The notes under the pieces were generated by a model. The model was given only the letters and a program-made list of their open reading frames with translations, made no database searches and had not been told where the DNA came from. DNA of 64,000 bases from contig RECP01000081.1 in the NCBI GenBank assembly GCA_007693945.1, forward strand, positions 1-64,000. The letters run 5' to 3'. The position numbers and the translations under genes were made by a program. The DNA comes from Spirochaetaceae bacterium (lineage in GTDB: Bacteria > Spirochaetota > Spirochaetia > DSM-27196 > PWMO01). Below are positions 1 to 8,172 of the stretch, piece after piece (the first letter of the stretch is position 1; each line of letters begins with the position of its first letter).

Positions 1-57
1 CTTGGACTCAGGCAACGTATGCTCGGCAAGTAGACGGTGAGGTAGCTACGCACGTTG

Positions 58-468
58 TTACCGGTCAGGAAGTTCTTCCGCACCCCCGGTGGGGAAAGAT
101 CGACTGGCGGGGAACAACAGAGGCGATACGTTGCGCCCTTCGGCCGCTTTGCTCCGCAGGTACTCACTCTTGCCGGGCGTCCAGAAGTCAAGCAGATAGT
201 GCCGCATACTGTCACGGGCAGCGAATACGCGGCCTTTCTGGATCATGGCCTGGGCGGCACGGTGCGCGGCCTTCTTGCTTGCATCGGTCCAGCCGCCACC
301 TTTGCCCCGTCGAGCTTCAACGCCGGTAGAGCGCATGGCGCGATACTTCGGCCGGCCGTTCTTGCCGGGAGTCGCGTCGACGAAACCGACGTGGAAAGTG
401 TAACTGCCGTCTTTCGTCTTTCGGGCGAGCAGGTGATAGTCAACGCCCATATGTTGCATTGCCCTCAT
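58..468 (-). pseudogene. tyrosine-recombinase (integrase) N-terminal fragment
   Basis: The 136-residue frame looks like the arm-binding N-terminus and the start of the SAM-like core-binding domain of a spirochaetal-type phage integrase: a short beta-rich start (YHLLARKTKDGSYTFHVGF) and the stretch LLDFWTPGKSEYLRSKAAEG. The integrase pattern stops at about residue 120 and the frame ends 16 residues later; no catalytic R-H-R-Y domain is present. A truncation, frameshift or internal rearrangement is likely; the remaining 57 bases of the window do not settle which. Its ATG overlaps the stop of the upstream small ORF (ATGA). It sits on the 3' side of tRNA-Gly, as integrases that use tRNA attachment sites do. 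Family call by pattern recognition only. Confidence 0.55.
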
Positions 469-749
469 AGCGGCCTGACCATCCAGTGGTCATACGCTTG
501 GCCGTGTTCATCGACCAGGACAGGCTGACCGTAGCTGCCGGCGGCGTGCTCTGTCGTAGCCCGGAGCTTGACTGTTCGGTGCGGTACGTCGACGGTGTAG
601 TATTCTCGAAACTCTGGCCAGACCGAATCAAGATTCGATTCCTCTCCCAGAAGCTCAGCCGTAGCGATTGCCCACTCGCGAAGATCTCCACCGTCTTCGG
701 CAATGTCGCGCAGCGCCCGGAAGGCGTCTGCCATGTTGCCGTATTCCAC
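465..749 (-). CDS. small protein between tRNA-Gly and integrase fragment
   Basis: About 94 residues, acidic, no signal peptide and no family I recognise. I prefer the GTG start at 749 because a GGAGGT site lies 5 nt before it; the ORF track start at 797 has no convincing ribosome site. The stop overlaps the integrase ATG by four bases, so the two are probably translationally coupled. By position it could be an excisionase or an accessory gene of the element, but nothing in the sequence (no clear helix-turn-helix) proves that. Confidence 0.5.
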   Translation of the reverse strand: MEYGNMADAFRALRDIAEDGGDLREWAIATAELLGEESNLDSVWPEFREYYTVDVPHRTVKLRATTEHAAGSYGQPVLVDEHGQAYDHWMVRPL

Positions 750-848
750 CGTTACCTCCATTGAGCGGGTAACGATGGTAACTCGTCGACTGTTCATCGA
801 CTTACGGCCTATTTTCCGAACCAGCCGCAGGCGGCGTGGTTTGCAAGT

Positions 849-863
849 CGCTACAGTGTAGCG
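849..863. repeat. perfect inverted repeat beside tRNA-Gly 3' end
   Basis: CGCTACA-G-TGTAGCG, a perfect 7-bp inverted repeat, starts 11 bp beyond the tRNA discriminator base. No T-run follows, so it is a poor intrinsic terminator; it could be a tRNA processing or termination hairpin, or an integrase or excisionase site at an att junction. Confidence 0.45.
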
Positions 864-873
864 GTTTGCGTCA

Positions 874-944
874 AGCGGGCGAAGGGAGTCGAACCCTCGT
901 CACGAGCTTGGGAAGCTCGGGTAATGCCGTTATACGACGCCCGC
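874..944 (-). tRNA. tRNA-Gly(CCC)
   Basis: On the minus strand the gene reads GCGGGCG...CGCCCGC with a 7-bp acceptor stem, an anticodon arm CGAGC-TTCCCAA-GCTCG (anticodon CCC) and a T arm CGAGG-GTTCGAC-TCCCTTCG-like stem-loop. Length is 71 nt including the U discriminator base, as in E. coli tRNA-Gly(CCC). CCA is not encoded (TTGA follows), so it must be added post-transcriptionally. Its 3' end faces the integrase fragment. Confidence 0.95.
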
Positions 945-968
945 AGGAACTCTTGTACGTACCCTTTC

Positions 969-996
969 AGTATACACGTTGCAGCCCAGGTTTCAA
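969..996 (-). promoter_or_regulatory. promoter of tRNA-Gly
   Basis: Minus strand TTGAAA, 16-bp spacer, TATACT (5/6 matches in each box), placing the start site about 17-20 nt before the mature tRNA 5' end. It lies in the gap between the PASTA-protein gene and the tRNA. Confidence 0.65.
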
Positions 997-1055
997 GCCG
1001 ACCGCCGCTACCAGCGGCCGCCGTTACCAGCACCCCGAGACGGCCGGCCCGCTCC

Positions 1056-2108
1056 TCAGTCCACGATGGCGCTATCCTGCTCTTCCAGCCGCTGAACGCG
1101 GTACGTAACTACTTCGGTATTGAACCGCCACAGCACCAGGGTTGAATCCTGCTCCATGAGGTACGGTACCGACAGTGCACCCCCGGGATGCCGCATGCTG
1201 AATACCACCTCGCGCTCGCCGTCGGGATCGACCGCCTCCAGCGTCAACTCCACCGCCACCGGATAGCTGGGCAGCGCGCGCTGGAACACACCGAACACGT
1301 ATCCGTCGGGCACATTCCGAATTGGAACGATCGTGAGCGATACGGGCGCACTCTGCACTACCTCGGTGCCCGGAGCCGGATCCTGCCCAACCACTGTACC
1401 GCCGGCGGCAGCTTCCGCGGTTTGCGACACGCCGAACACAAAGGGTCGGTTCTCTGCAGCCAGCCGTGCAATTGCCTCTTCGTAGTGCAGTCCAACGTAG
1501 GACGCCAGCTGCGCACGTTCCACGTCGGGGCCGCGACTGACTATCAGATCGAGCTCGGTTACGTCGGTTATCTCGGTTCCCGGTTCGGGACTCTGCTCCA
1601 GTATGGTTCCCGGGTCACTCCGGTCAAAGACATAGCTAACCGACCCGATCTGGATAACCGCATCGAAGGTAGTAAACAGCATCTGAAGCTCGGCGCGCAC
1701 TTCGTTCAGGTTACGCCCGACAAAGTCATCGACTCGATCCACCACCGGCCCCTGGCTTACCACCAGCGACACGCGTTTACCGGCGCGTACCACCGTGCCG
1801 GGCGTAGGATCCTGTTCGACCACTTTGCCGCGCAGAGCCGGATCGGAGAACACGCGCATCTGAATCTGCGGGTAGAGTTCGCGATCCTGCAGCTCCAACA
1901 GAGCTTCCGCGAGATCCATTCGCCGCACTTCGGGCACCAGAGTCTGATCGGGACCGCGCAGCGAGAGCAGAAAGGCGGTGAGCGCGGCTATCACCATCAG
2001 AAGAATGATGCCAACCAGCGAAAAGAGCAGCGTCTTGAAGTAGCGCGACTCTTCACCTTCCGGACGTTGCGATCTGGATCGGTGCATCCATTCAGAAAGA
2101 CGGTTCAT
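1056..2108 (-). CDS. membrane-anchored three-PASTA-domain protein
   Basis: 350 residues: a short cytoplasmic N-terminus, one transmembrane helix (about 25-50), then three PASTA repeats (about 56-118, 119-193 and 196-262) with the usual D-P-x-P-G-T turns, and a C-terminal beta-rich tail of unknown type. No kinase domain is present, unlike PknB-type PASTA kinases. PASTA domains bind peptidoglycan or muropeptides in other proteins, so a periplasmic wall-associated role is inferred. The start overlaps the fmt stop, so it is the third gene of def-fmt-PASTA. No clear enzymatic motif in the tail. Confidence 0.85.
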   Translation of the reverse strand: MNRLSEWMHRSRSQRPEGEESRYFKTLLFSLVGIILLMVIAALTAFLLSLRGPDQTLVPEVRRMDLAEALLELQDRELYPQIQMRVFSDPALRGKVVEQDPTPGTVVRAGKRVSLVVSQGPVVDRVDDFVGRNLNEVRAELQMLFTTFDAVIQIGSVSYVFDRSDPGTILEQSPEPGTEITDVTELDLIVSRGPDVERAQLASYVGLHYEEAIARLAAENRPFVFGVSQTAEAAAGGTVVGQDPAPGTEVVQSAPVSLTIVPIRNVPDGYVFGVFQRALPSYPVAVELTLEAVDPDGEREVVFSMRHPGGALSVPYLMEQDSTLVLWRFNTEVVTYRVQRLEEQDSAIVD

Positions 2109-3049
2109 CAGTGCGGACTTCCTCCCAAAACGCTACCGACGACGCCTCGATGGCCGTTGGCAAAACTGTTCCAGTCCATCGGTTTTCTCGATTGCAGCTG
2201 CAGCCGACGTACGGCAAGCAGGCCATCTCCCGTTTGTATCAGAATTCCGCTCCGCTTGTCTACCGCGACCACCGTACCGGCCGCCAGCCCCCCGCTGCCG
2301 CGCTCCCCTGCGCGTGCTTCATGGATGGTCAGCCGCGTACCGTTCAAGAAACTGTAGGCTCCCGGCCACGGATTGTAGGCGCGCACCATACGTTCGATGT
2401 GCATCACGGGAGTGTTCCAGTCGATCAGACCGTCGTCCGCGGCTATCAGCCTGCAGTAGGTGGCCCGGGAATGGTCCTGCGGTCGCGGTTCAATTGCGCC
2501 GAGCTGCAGATCGCGCAGCGTGGCGGTGAGCAGCCGTGCCCCCTCGAGCGCAACACAATCGCTGAGCGATCCGGTAGTCTCACTGCCGTCGAGCGGGAAT
2601 CGAATCTGGCGCAGAATATCACCGGCGTCCATCTCCAATGCCAGTCGCTGTACCGTGATCCCGGTCTCCCGGTCTCCGGCCAGGATGGCGGCCGGGATCG
2701 GCGACGGGCCCCGATGGCGCGGGAGCAGCGACGGATGAAGGTTCACCCCACCGTGCGCAAACAGATCCAGAAAACGCGCCCCGAAGATTCTGCCGTACGC
2801 CACACAGGCCAGCAGATCCGGACGCCGCTTTGCTACCTGCTCGCGCGCTTCGGCATCGAGGCGCGCAGGCTGCAGCACAGGCAGCCCGCGTTCAACGGCA
2901 CACAGTTTGACCGCCGAAGGCTGCGGTGTCCGGCCGCGGCCCGACGGGGCGTCGGGTGCGGTGAGCACGGCTGCTACCTCGAAGCTTTGATGAAGCCGTT
3001 GCAGCGAAGGCACGGCAATCTGAGGCGTACCGGCAAAGAGGATTCTCAT
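2108..3049 (-). CDS. fmt: methionyl-tRNA formyltransferase
   Basis: 313 residues, normal length. Transfers formyl from 10-formyl-THF to initiator Met-tRNA in the cytoplasm. Visible motifs: N-terminal MRILFAGTP, AYGRI, the formyltransferase signature NLHPSLLPRHRG with the catalytic Asn-His pair, and AYNPWPGAY in the C-terminal tRNA-binding part. It follows def by 15 nt and overlaps the PASTA gene, so formylation and deformylation genes are co-transcribed, as in many bacteria. Confidence 0.96.
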   Translation of the reverse strand: MRILFAGTPQIAVPSLQRLHQSFEVAAVLTAPDAPSGRGRTPQPSAVKLCAVERGLPVLQPARLDAEAREQVAKRRPDLLACVAYGRIFGARFLDLFAHGGVNLHPSLLPRHRGPSPIPAAILAGDRETGITVQRLALEMDAGDILRQIRFPLDGSETTGSLSDCVALEGARLLTATLRDLQLGAIEPRPQDHSRATYCRLIAADDGLIDWNTPVMHIERMVRAYNPWPGAYSFLNGTRLTIHEARAGERGSGGLAAGTVVAVDKRSGILIQTGDGLLAVRRLQLQSRKPMDWNSFANGHRGVVGSVLGGSPH

Positions 3050-3064
3050 CCCGAAATCACCGCC

Positions 3065-3559
3065 TCACGATTGCGCGTACTGGGCAGCGTCGTAGTTGCG
3101 CAGCATGCGCTCGCGCTTGCGTTCGGCAAGGTGATCGAGGAACAGCACCCCGTTGAGATGGTCGAGTTCGTGCTGTATCACGCGCGCCAGCAAGCCTTCG
3201 GCCTGCAGCGTAAACGGCCTCCCGCGCCGGTTGTAGGCCTGCACTTCAACTGCGCGCGGCCGCACCACGTCGGCGTACAGACCGGGAATGCTCAGGCATC
3301 CCTCCTCCATCCTGACCGTTTCCACCGACGTCCCGATAATCTCGGGGTTGATGAACAGTCGCGGCTCATCGTCAACCACGCGGATCACAAAAAGCCGCAG
3401 CGGAACGTCCACCTGCGGTGCTGCGAGCCCGATTCCCTGCGCAGCGTGCATGGCGTCTATCATGTTGTCGGCGAGCTCGACTATCGAGGCGTTGACTTCG
3501 CGTATGGGCTGCGCTTTCTGATAGAGAACATCAGCCGGTATAGTAACAATTTCCAGCAT
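3065..3559 (-). CDS. def: peptide deformylase
   Basis: 164 residues from the ATG at 3559 (MLEIVTIPADVL); the 20 extra residues in the ORF track are unlikely. All three metal-site motifs are intact: GIGLAAPQ, EGCLSIPG (metal Cys) and QHELDHLNG (HExxH). It removes N-formyl groups from nascent proteins. First gene of the def-fmt-PASTA operon. A candidate TTGACC-18-TACCAT promoter ends only 9 nt before the ATG. Confidence 0.95.
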   Translation of the reverse strand: MLEIVTIPADVLYQKAQPIREVNASIVELADNMIDAMHAAQGIGLAAPQVDVPLRLFVIRVVDDEPRLFINPEIIGTSVETVRMEEGCLSIPGLYADVVRPRAVEVQAYNRRGRPFTLQAEGLLARVIQHELDHLNGVLFLDHLAERKRERMLRNYDAAQYAQS

Positions 3560-3568
3560 ATCTGCCTC

Positions 3569-3598
3569 ATGGTACCGCCGCTCCGGGTATGAGGTCAA
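3569..3598 (-). promoter_or_regulatory. candidate promoter of def operon
   Basis: Minus strand TTGACC, 18-bp spacer, TACCAT, ending 9 nt before the def ATG. The SD-like GAGGCAG would lie at or before the predicted start site, so this transcript would be close to leaderless. The -10 matches only 4/6 bases. Confidence 0.4.
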
Positions 3599-3600
3599 GA

Positions 3601-3630
3601 TTGGTAAATCGGCGGCCAACGTTCTATAAT
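3601..3630 (+). promoter_or_regulatory. promoter of coiled-coil gene
   Basis: TTGGTA, 18-bp spacer, perfect TATAAT at 3625-3630. The -10 box ends 9 nt before the ATG at 3640, so the predicted mRNA has almost no leader and no Shine-Dalgarno is seen. Confidence 0.65.
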
Positions 3631-3639
3631 GAAAGTGCT

Positions 3640-5814
3640 ATGTCAGGTTTTCTGCAACGTGCCCGAAGCATGCGCGGTAGCGACGCGGACCGCGCGTCTG
3701 ATCGTGATGCCAAAGATACCGATTCGCTCCCGGAGCAGGAGAAACGGGAGATCCTGTCGGAGATTGACCGCATCGCGGCCGGCAATAAGATCATGGTGAC
3801 CCCCGAGACGTTCATGATCCGCACCGCGCGTGCCGGAGCACGCTTTCCGTTGCTGGTGAACCTGATCGCAGTTGCAGTGCTGACGGCCGGAGTGCTGGCA
3901 CTGCTGCATCTTCACCGCCGGGAGGACCAGACAGTACGCGCCGGCGGTGGAATCGCAGTGACTGCCGAGAGTCGGTTGATAAGCGAGCTGCGGCGCCAGA
4001 GCGAGCAGCAACTGCAGCAGAAAGAACAGCAGATCTCCGAAATACAGGCTCAGCTTGCGGCGGTACAGAGCGAGCGTACGGCAATCGAGAGCGACATTGA
4101 CGAGCGCGTGCGCCAGCTGGAGCGTGAGCTGCGCATTCAGCTCGACGAGGAGATCGAGGCTGAACGGCAGCGGCTGATACAGGAGGGCCTGTCGGACGAA
4201 GAGATCGAACGTCTGCTGCGCGACTTCGAACGGCGCCGTATCGCCCAACTGCGGGCCCAGGTTGAAGCCTACCGCGCAGAACTCGAGCGTGAACAACAGG
4301 AAAACGCCCGGGCACTGGCGCTGCTTGAAGTCGAGTTGTCGCGCAGCCTGGAGCAAACACAGCGCGAACGCAGCGCCCTGCTCGAGGACGTGCGACGCCG
4401 TGAGACCGAGCTGCGCACCCGTTACGAAGAGCGCATTGCGCGCCAGAGTGAACAGGTTGCGGCGGCACAGCGTCAGCTTGCCGAACTCGAGCAGCTGCAC
4501 GAACGCGAAGCGTTGGTACAGACCCAGCTCAGCGGCTTCTACGAACAGATCCGTGCCGCCATAGCCGAAGCGGATTACGCTGCGGCTTCGCGGATAATCG
4601 ACCAGTTCCGTGCCTTCCTCGATCAGGACGGTATCCGCGCGCTGCCGATGATGCAGGCTCGCCGCCAGACGGAGCTCTACGTTCTGGAGTCACTGGCGCG
4701 ACTGGTGGAACCGCAGGTCGAAGCCGGTCAGCGATCGGCCGATGATCTGCTGGCGCGCGCACAGCGGCTGGGCGAGATAACGCAGTTGCTACAGGCAGCC
4801 GAGCAGGCGCGCGAAACGGGTGATCAGCAGTCGGCTGAAATGCTGGCTGCCGAGGCGTTCGCACTGCTGCCGCGCGGATCGTCACTGCAGCAGTTCCTGG
4901 CCGGGCGCGGTCAGGAACGCGCCGAGGAGGTTCGCCGTGCCCTGGTTACTTCCCGCATCGCCGAAGCTGAAGAAGCCCTCACGGCCGGCAGACCGGATCG
5001 GGCCGTGGCGCTCTACGAGCAGGCGGTGGCGGAAGCTACCGGCCTTCCCGCAACCGCTGCGGCTATCATGTCGCAGATCGCCAGTGCCGCCGCGGCCGTG
5101 GCGGAACAGGAACTCAGCGCGCAGTTCAGCCGTGAACTGGAGCGCATGGAGAGCCGGACACGCGGCGAAGTCGAATCGCTGATGCAGGCACGCCTGGCCG
5201 AACTCGATGCCCAACACCAGCGCCGGGCGGCTGAATATCGCCGGGAGATAGCCGCGCTTGAGCGGCAGCTGGAGACCTCCGAGCAGAGTCGTGACCAGGC
5301 ACTGGCCGCCCTGCGGGCTGCTGAAGCAGCTCCGGCAGCGCCCGTGGCACCCGACCCGGACGTCACCCGGCAGACACCCGCACAACCGCCCGCCGGACCG
5401 GACCCGGGTCTGCTGGCTGAGCTCGAACGGCTACGCCGGCTTGAAAGAGAGCTGAACGATGTGCGAGCCGCATATCAGCGGTTTCGCAGCAATGAGGACC
5501 GCATAGTCGGCACGGCGGAGGATCCCCTGGCGCTGATCGAGGGCAAACTGCTGCTGGATTCGTTTCTGGGTTCAGATGACGTACAGGCACTGTTTCCCGA
5601 CCTGGCCGAACGTATCCGGCGCTACGATCAGGCGTTTCAAGCCACCGGGCGGCGTGCCGCGATCCTGGACACTATGGAGATCGTCTACACGCTGGCCGGA
5701 TACGGTGATGCCGCCGCCCGGCGCGACTACCTGCTGCGGGAGCGCAGCCGGACCAGCGATCCGGAACTCTCTGAGTTCCTCGACGAGCTGTTTGTACTGG
5801 TCTCGAACTCCTGA
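3640..5814 (+). CDS. membrane-anchored long coiled-coil protein
   Basis: 724 residues from the ATG at 3640; the upstream ATG at 3589 would be cut off by the promoter. Cytoplasmic charged N-terminus, one transmembrane helix at about 69-90, then a long Glu/Arg/Gln-rich coiled coil (about 105-280), a helical, TPR-like middle (PDRAVALYEQAVAEA), a second coiled coil, a Pro-rich linker, and a helical C-terminal domain. I do not recognise a named family. The shape suggests a structural or scaffold protein of the cell envelope. Monocistronic, convergent with the following minus-strand operon. Confidence 0.8.
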   Translation: MSGFLQRARSMRGSDADRASDRDAKDTDSLPEQEKREILSEIDRIAAGNKIMVTPETFMIRTARAGARFPLLVNLIAVAVLTAGVLALLHLHRREDQTVRAGGGIAVTAESRLISELRRQSEQQLQQKEQQISEIQAQLAAVQSERTAIESDIDERVRQLERELRIQLDEEIEAERQRLIQEGLSDEEIERLLRDFERRRIAQLRAQVEAYRAELEREQQENARALALLEVELSRSLEQTQRERSALLEDVRRRETELRTRYEERIARQSEQVAAAQRQLAELEQLHEREALVQTQLSGFYEQIRAAIAEADYAAASRIIDQFRAFLDQDGIRALPMMQARRQTELYVLESLARLVEPQVEAGQRSADDLLARAQRLGEITQLLQAAEQARETGDQQSAEMLAAEAFALLPRGSSLQQFLAGRGQERAEEVRRALVTSRIAEAEEALTAGRPDRAVALYEQAVAEATGLPATAAAIMSQIASAAAAVAEQELSAQFSRELERMESRTRGEVESLMQARLAELDAQHQRRAAEYRREIAALERQLETSEQSRDQALAALRAAEAAPAAPVAPDPDVTRQTPAQPPAGPDPGLLAELERLRRLERELNDVRAAYQRFRSNEDRIVGTAEDPLALIEGKLLLDSFLGSDDVQALFPDLAERIRRYDQAFQATGRRAAILDTMEIVYTLAGYGDAAARRDYLLRERSRTSDPELSEFLDELFVLVSNS

Positions 5815-5887
5815 CCCCAACTGCCGGGACAACCGGCGTGCTGTGCTTCTGATCCGCGCCGGCCCGGTCCGGACGGCATACGTTTTG

Positions 5888-7198
5888 TCAGGGCTGCCAG
5901 CGGACTCCCAGCCGGAACGACCCCAGGGATGCTACCCACGAGCCCGCAGTGTCCACGGTGACAAACGCATCGCCTTCGGCGCGGTGGCGCTCACCGCGGA
6001 CATGCACGGGACCCGGCAGGCGCTGCATCAGAATCTCAGGATAGTCGGTACGATAGAGTGCGGGTTGCCACTCGAAGAACAGACGCCAGCGCTCTGCGGG
6101 GTGGCTCTCCACCCCGAGGGTCGACAGCACACCCCACGACGCAACCGGATCCCCGCCCCAGAAGCCGCGCGTATGAATCATGCGCCACAGGCCGCCGGCG
6201 GCCAGATAGCCCCGCAGCGGACCGTACGCCGAGTGCAGATAGGTTCCAAACTGCAGATTGAACTGCGTCGCGTCTTCGCGTATGAACAGCCGGTTCTCGT
6301 CTTCCGGCGATCGATCGTCCGTATCCAGCAGCGGCACGATCCCGATCAGGTAGGTGGTCAGTCCGGCGCGCACGAAAGCGTAATCTCCCGACAGCCGGCG
6401 CGCAACTTCCAGCGACGGGTACGCCGCGTTTGCCAGACCCAGATCCCAGCTGTAGGCCGACCGCGTGCGCTGATCAAGCACAACCTGCAGCTCGTCCTCA
6501 CCTACCAGTATTGTCCGCTGCAACGGGTAGTGACCTTCCGCGCGTGCCTCCAGGCTGTAAACCAGTGGTGCCGGCAACCGCAACTGCAGAAGGCCCGATT
6601 GCGGTACCGTATGATCGGCATCGTCCAGTCCGCTGATGCGGGTACCGGGGACAGCCTGCAGTGTAACCGTCGTGAAGCGCACGTCGCCCAGAGCCACCAT
6701 GATCAGCTCTCCGTAGGTACGCTCAAACTCGGCCGCCGCCGGCTCCCAGGCCCGGCGCAGGCCGGGCCCGGCCAAACCCGGTGGTTCACGATAGCTGATT
6801 TCGAACACCGGCGCCGTGGCAGTCACGGCGTATGCGGCGGCTCTGATGCGGGTCTGACTCTGCTCTTCAGTCAGGGATAACTCGATCCAGCCAACGGCAT
6901 CCCGAGCCAGCGCCCGGCCGCGGCTCTGATCGGCGACCGCGTTGTCAATCAGCAGCCGTACCGACGGCACGCGCGCCGCCAGCGCCGCGGCTGCCGAGCG
7001 GCGCATAACGTCAAGGGCCGCCGGATCAAGCAGGTCACCGCTATACGAGAAGACAAACAGCAGCGGCACCGCAAAACCTTCGGCGGCGGGCATTTCGCCG
7101 GGGCGGACCGGCGCGGGTTGCCGCTGTCCTCGCGCCGGCAGCACCACAGCGCACAGCAGCAACGTCACACAGAGCAGCAGCAGCCGGTTGTTCCTCAT
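5888..7198 (-). CDS. exported outer-membrane-barrel-like protein
   Basis: 436 residues from the ATG at 7198. A clear signal peptide (LLLLCVTLLLCAVVLPARG) is followed by a periplasmic alpha/beta part, a PEGA-like segment (TTVTLQAVPGTRISG), and a C-terminal half of alternating aromatic/hydrophobic strands ending in GVRWQP, as expected for a small beta-barrel. It resembles in plan the protein two genes upstream (8160..9347), which also ends in a WQP tail. Last gene of the DUF4197-cyclase-OMP block. Function unknown; surface or outer-membrane location is inferred. Confidence 0.65.
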   Translation of the reverse strand: MRNNRLLLLCVTLLLCAVVLPARGQRQPAPVRPGEMPAAEGFAVPLLFVFSYSGDLLDPAALDVMRRSAAAALAARVPSVRLLIDNAVADQSRGRALARDAVGWIELSLTEEQSQTRIRAAAYAVTATAPVFEISYREPPGLAGPGLRRAWEPAAAEFERTYGELIMVALGDVRFTTVTLQAVPGTRISGLDDADHTVPQSGLLQLRLPAPLVYSLEARAEGHYPLQRTILVGEDELQVVLDQRTRSAYSWDLGLANAAYPSLEVARRLSGDYAFVRAGLTTYLIGIVPLLDTDDRSPEDENRLFIREDATQFNLQFGTYLHSAYGPLRGYLAAGGLWRMIHTRGFWGGDPVASWGVLSTLGVESHPAERWRLFFEWQPALYRTDYPEILMQRLPGPVHVRGERHRAEGDAFVTVDTAGSWVASLGSFRLGVRWQP

Positions 7199-7206
7199 GC
7201 GATAGC

Positions 7207-8172
7207 TTACCACCATGTGCGCGCCTTATAGAGCCTGCGCCGCGAATGGTCCATCGAATAGACCCATTTGCCGTCGGGGCTGTAGGCAAACGAAAAGTCA
7301 CCCCCGTTGCCGTATTCGTAGGTTGCGATCCGTCTCCCGGTAGCTCTATGGTACACCCGGTGTTCGCGCCGGTCGTGCAGCACCACCACGCCGCGGCGCG
7401 TATAGAACACCGGGCTGTGTTCGTTGGTCGAGATGATCAGATGCGGCAGCTCATCGGTGACGTGTGCGCCGCCGGGGAAACTGCCGTCCTGCATCTCAGC
7501 TGCGGCTTGCGCGCTGATCTCGATCACGAATGTGCGCTTTATCTCGCTGTTCCACAACACCAGGCCGGAGCGTCCGCGACCCGGATCGTGCCGCGCCGAT
7601 CGCCACTCGAAGCCGCCGGCCGGATCGGCGTTGAGCGGGATGTTCCGTATCTCAGTGCTGATAACGCTCCAATCGGCTGCGTACAGCGGCCCCGCTTGAA
7701 GCACGTTACTGTCCACCCGCACAATCACGGTCCCTGCGGCAGTCTGAATGCCGGTGGCGGGAAACTCCGGCGGCTCCGGCGGCGGGTCGCCGTAGACATT
7801 GTCGCTCAGCAGCCGGAAGTCCGAGCCCGAGAACAGGCTATGACCAACTACAAAGTCCCCGTTCAGGTCTGCAAACGCGGAGTCTTGATCCCACAGGTGC
7901 AGGCGGTTCATGCGCACCCGCAGGCGGCTGTCGAAGGCCACGGTGCGTTGCTGGCCGTGGCGATCGCGGCCGCGCACCAGCAGAAAATGGCGGCTGCCGT
8001 TGTCGAGCACCGTCATCTCCGTTTCGTCCCGCAGGTCACCAAAGATATCGTCTACCAGGCGCGTCAGCACAAGCCGGTCATCAAACGGCGGCGCGGCCGG
8101 ATCGATGAACAGCTGGCAGGCGCCCAGCAGCAGCGGCAGCAGCCCTGCCGCCAGCGCTTTCATGGTTGCCAT
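7207..8172 (-). CDS. lipoprotein of unknown function
   Basis: 321 residues with a lipoprotein signal peptide and lipobox LLGAC (Cys about 19). The mature part contains repeated strand-turn units (YSPDGKWVYSMDHSRRRLY) like beta-propeller or WD40-like blades, so a partial propeller is possible. ATG start at 8172 or 8163. Overlaps the upstream barrel-like gene by 13 bp and precedes the next by 8 bp, so it is within the same operon and probably acts in the same envelope compartment. Confidence 0.65.
   Translation of the reverse strand: MATMKALAAGLLPLLLGACQLFIDPAAPPFDDRLVLTRLVDDIFGDLRDETEMTVLDNGSRHFLLVRGRDRHGQQRTVAFDSRLRVRMNRLHLWDQDSAFADLNGDFVVGHSLFSGSDFRLLSDNVYGDPPPEPPEFPATGIQTAAGTVIVRVDSNVLQAGPLYAADWSVISTEIRNIPLNADPAGGFEWRSARHDPGRGRSGLVLWNSEIKRTFVIEISAQAAAEMQDGSFPGGAHVTDELPHLIISTNEHSPVFYTRRGVVVLHDRREHRVYHRATGRRIATYEYGNGGDFSFAYSPDGKWVYSMDHSRRRLYKARTWW

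Noticed and set aside
55-528. 157-residue plus-strand ORF at the left edge
   Set aside because: The minus-strand frame over the same bases looks like an integrase N-terminus; the plus frame has no features.
2111-3592. 493-residue plus-strand ORF over fmt and def
   Set aside because: Antisense shadow; both minus-strand genes carry intact active-site motifs.
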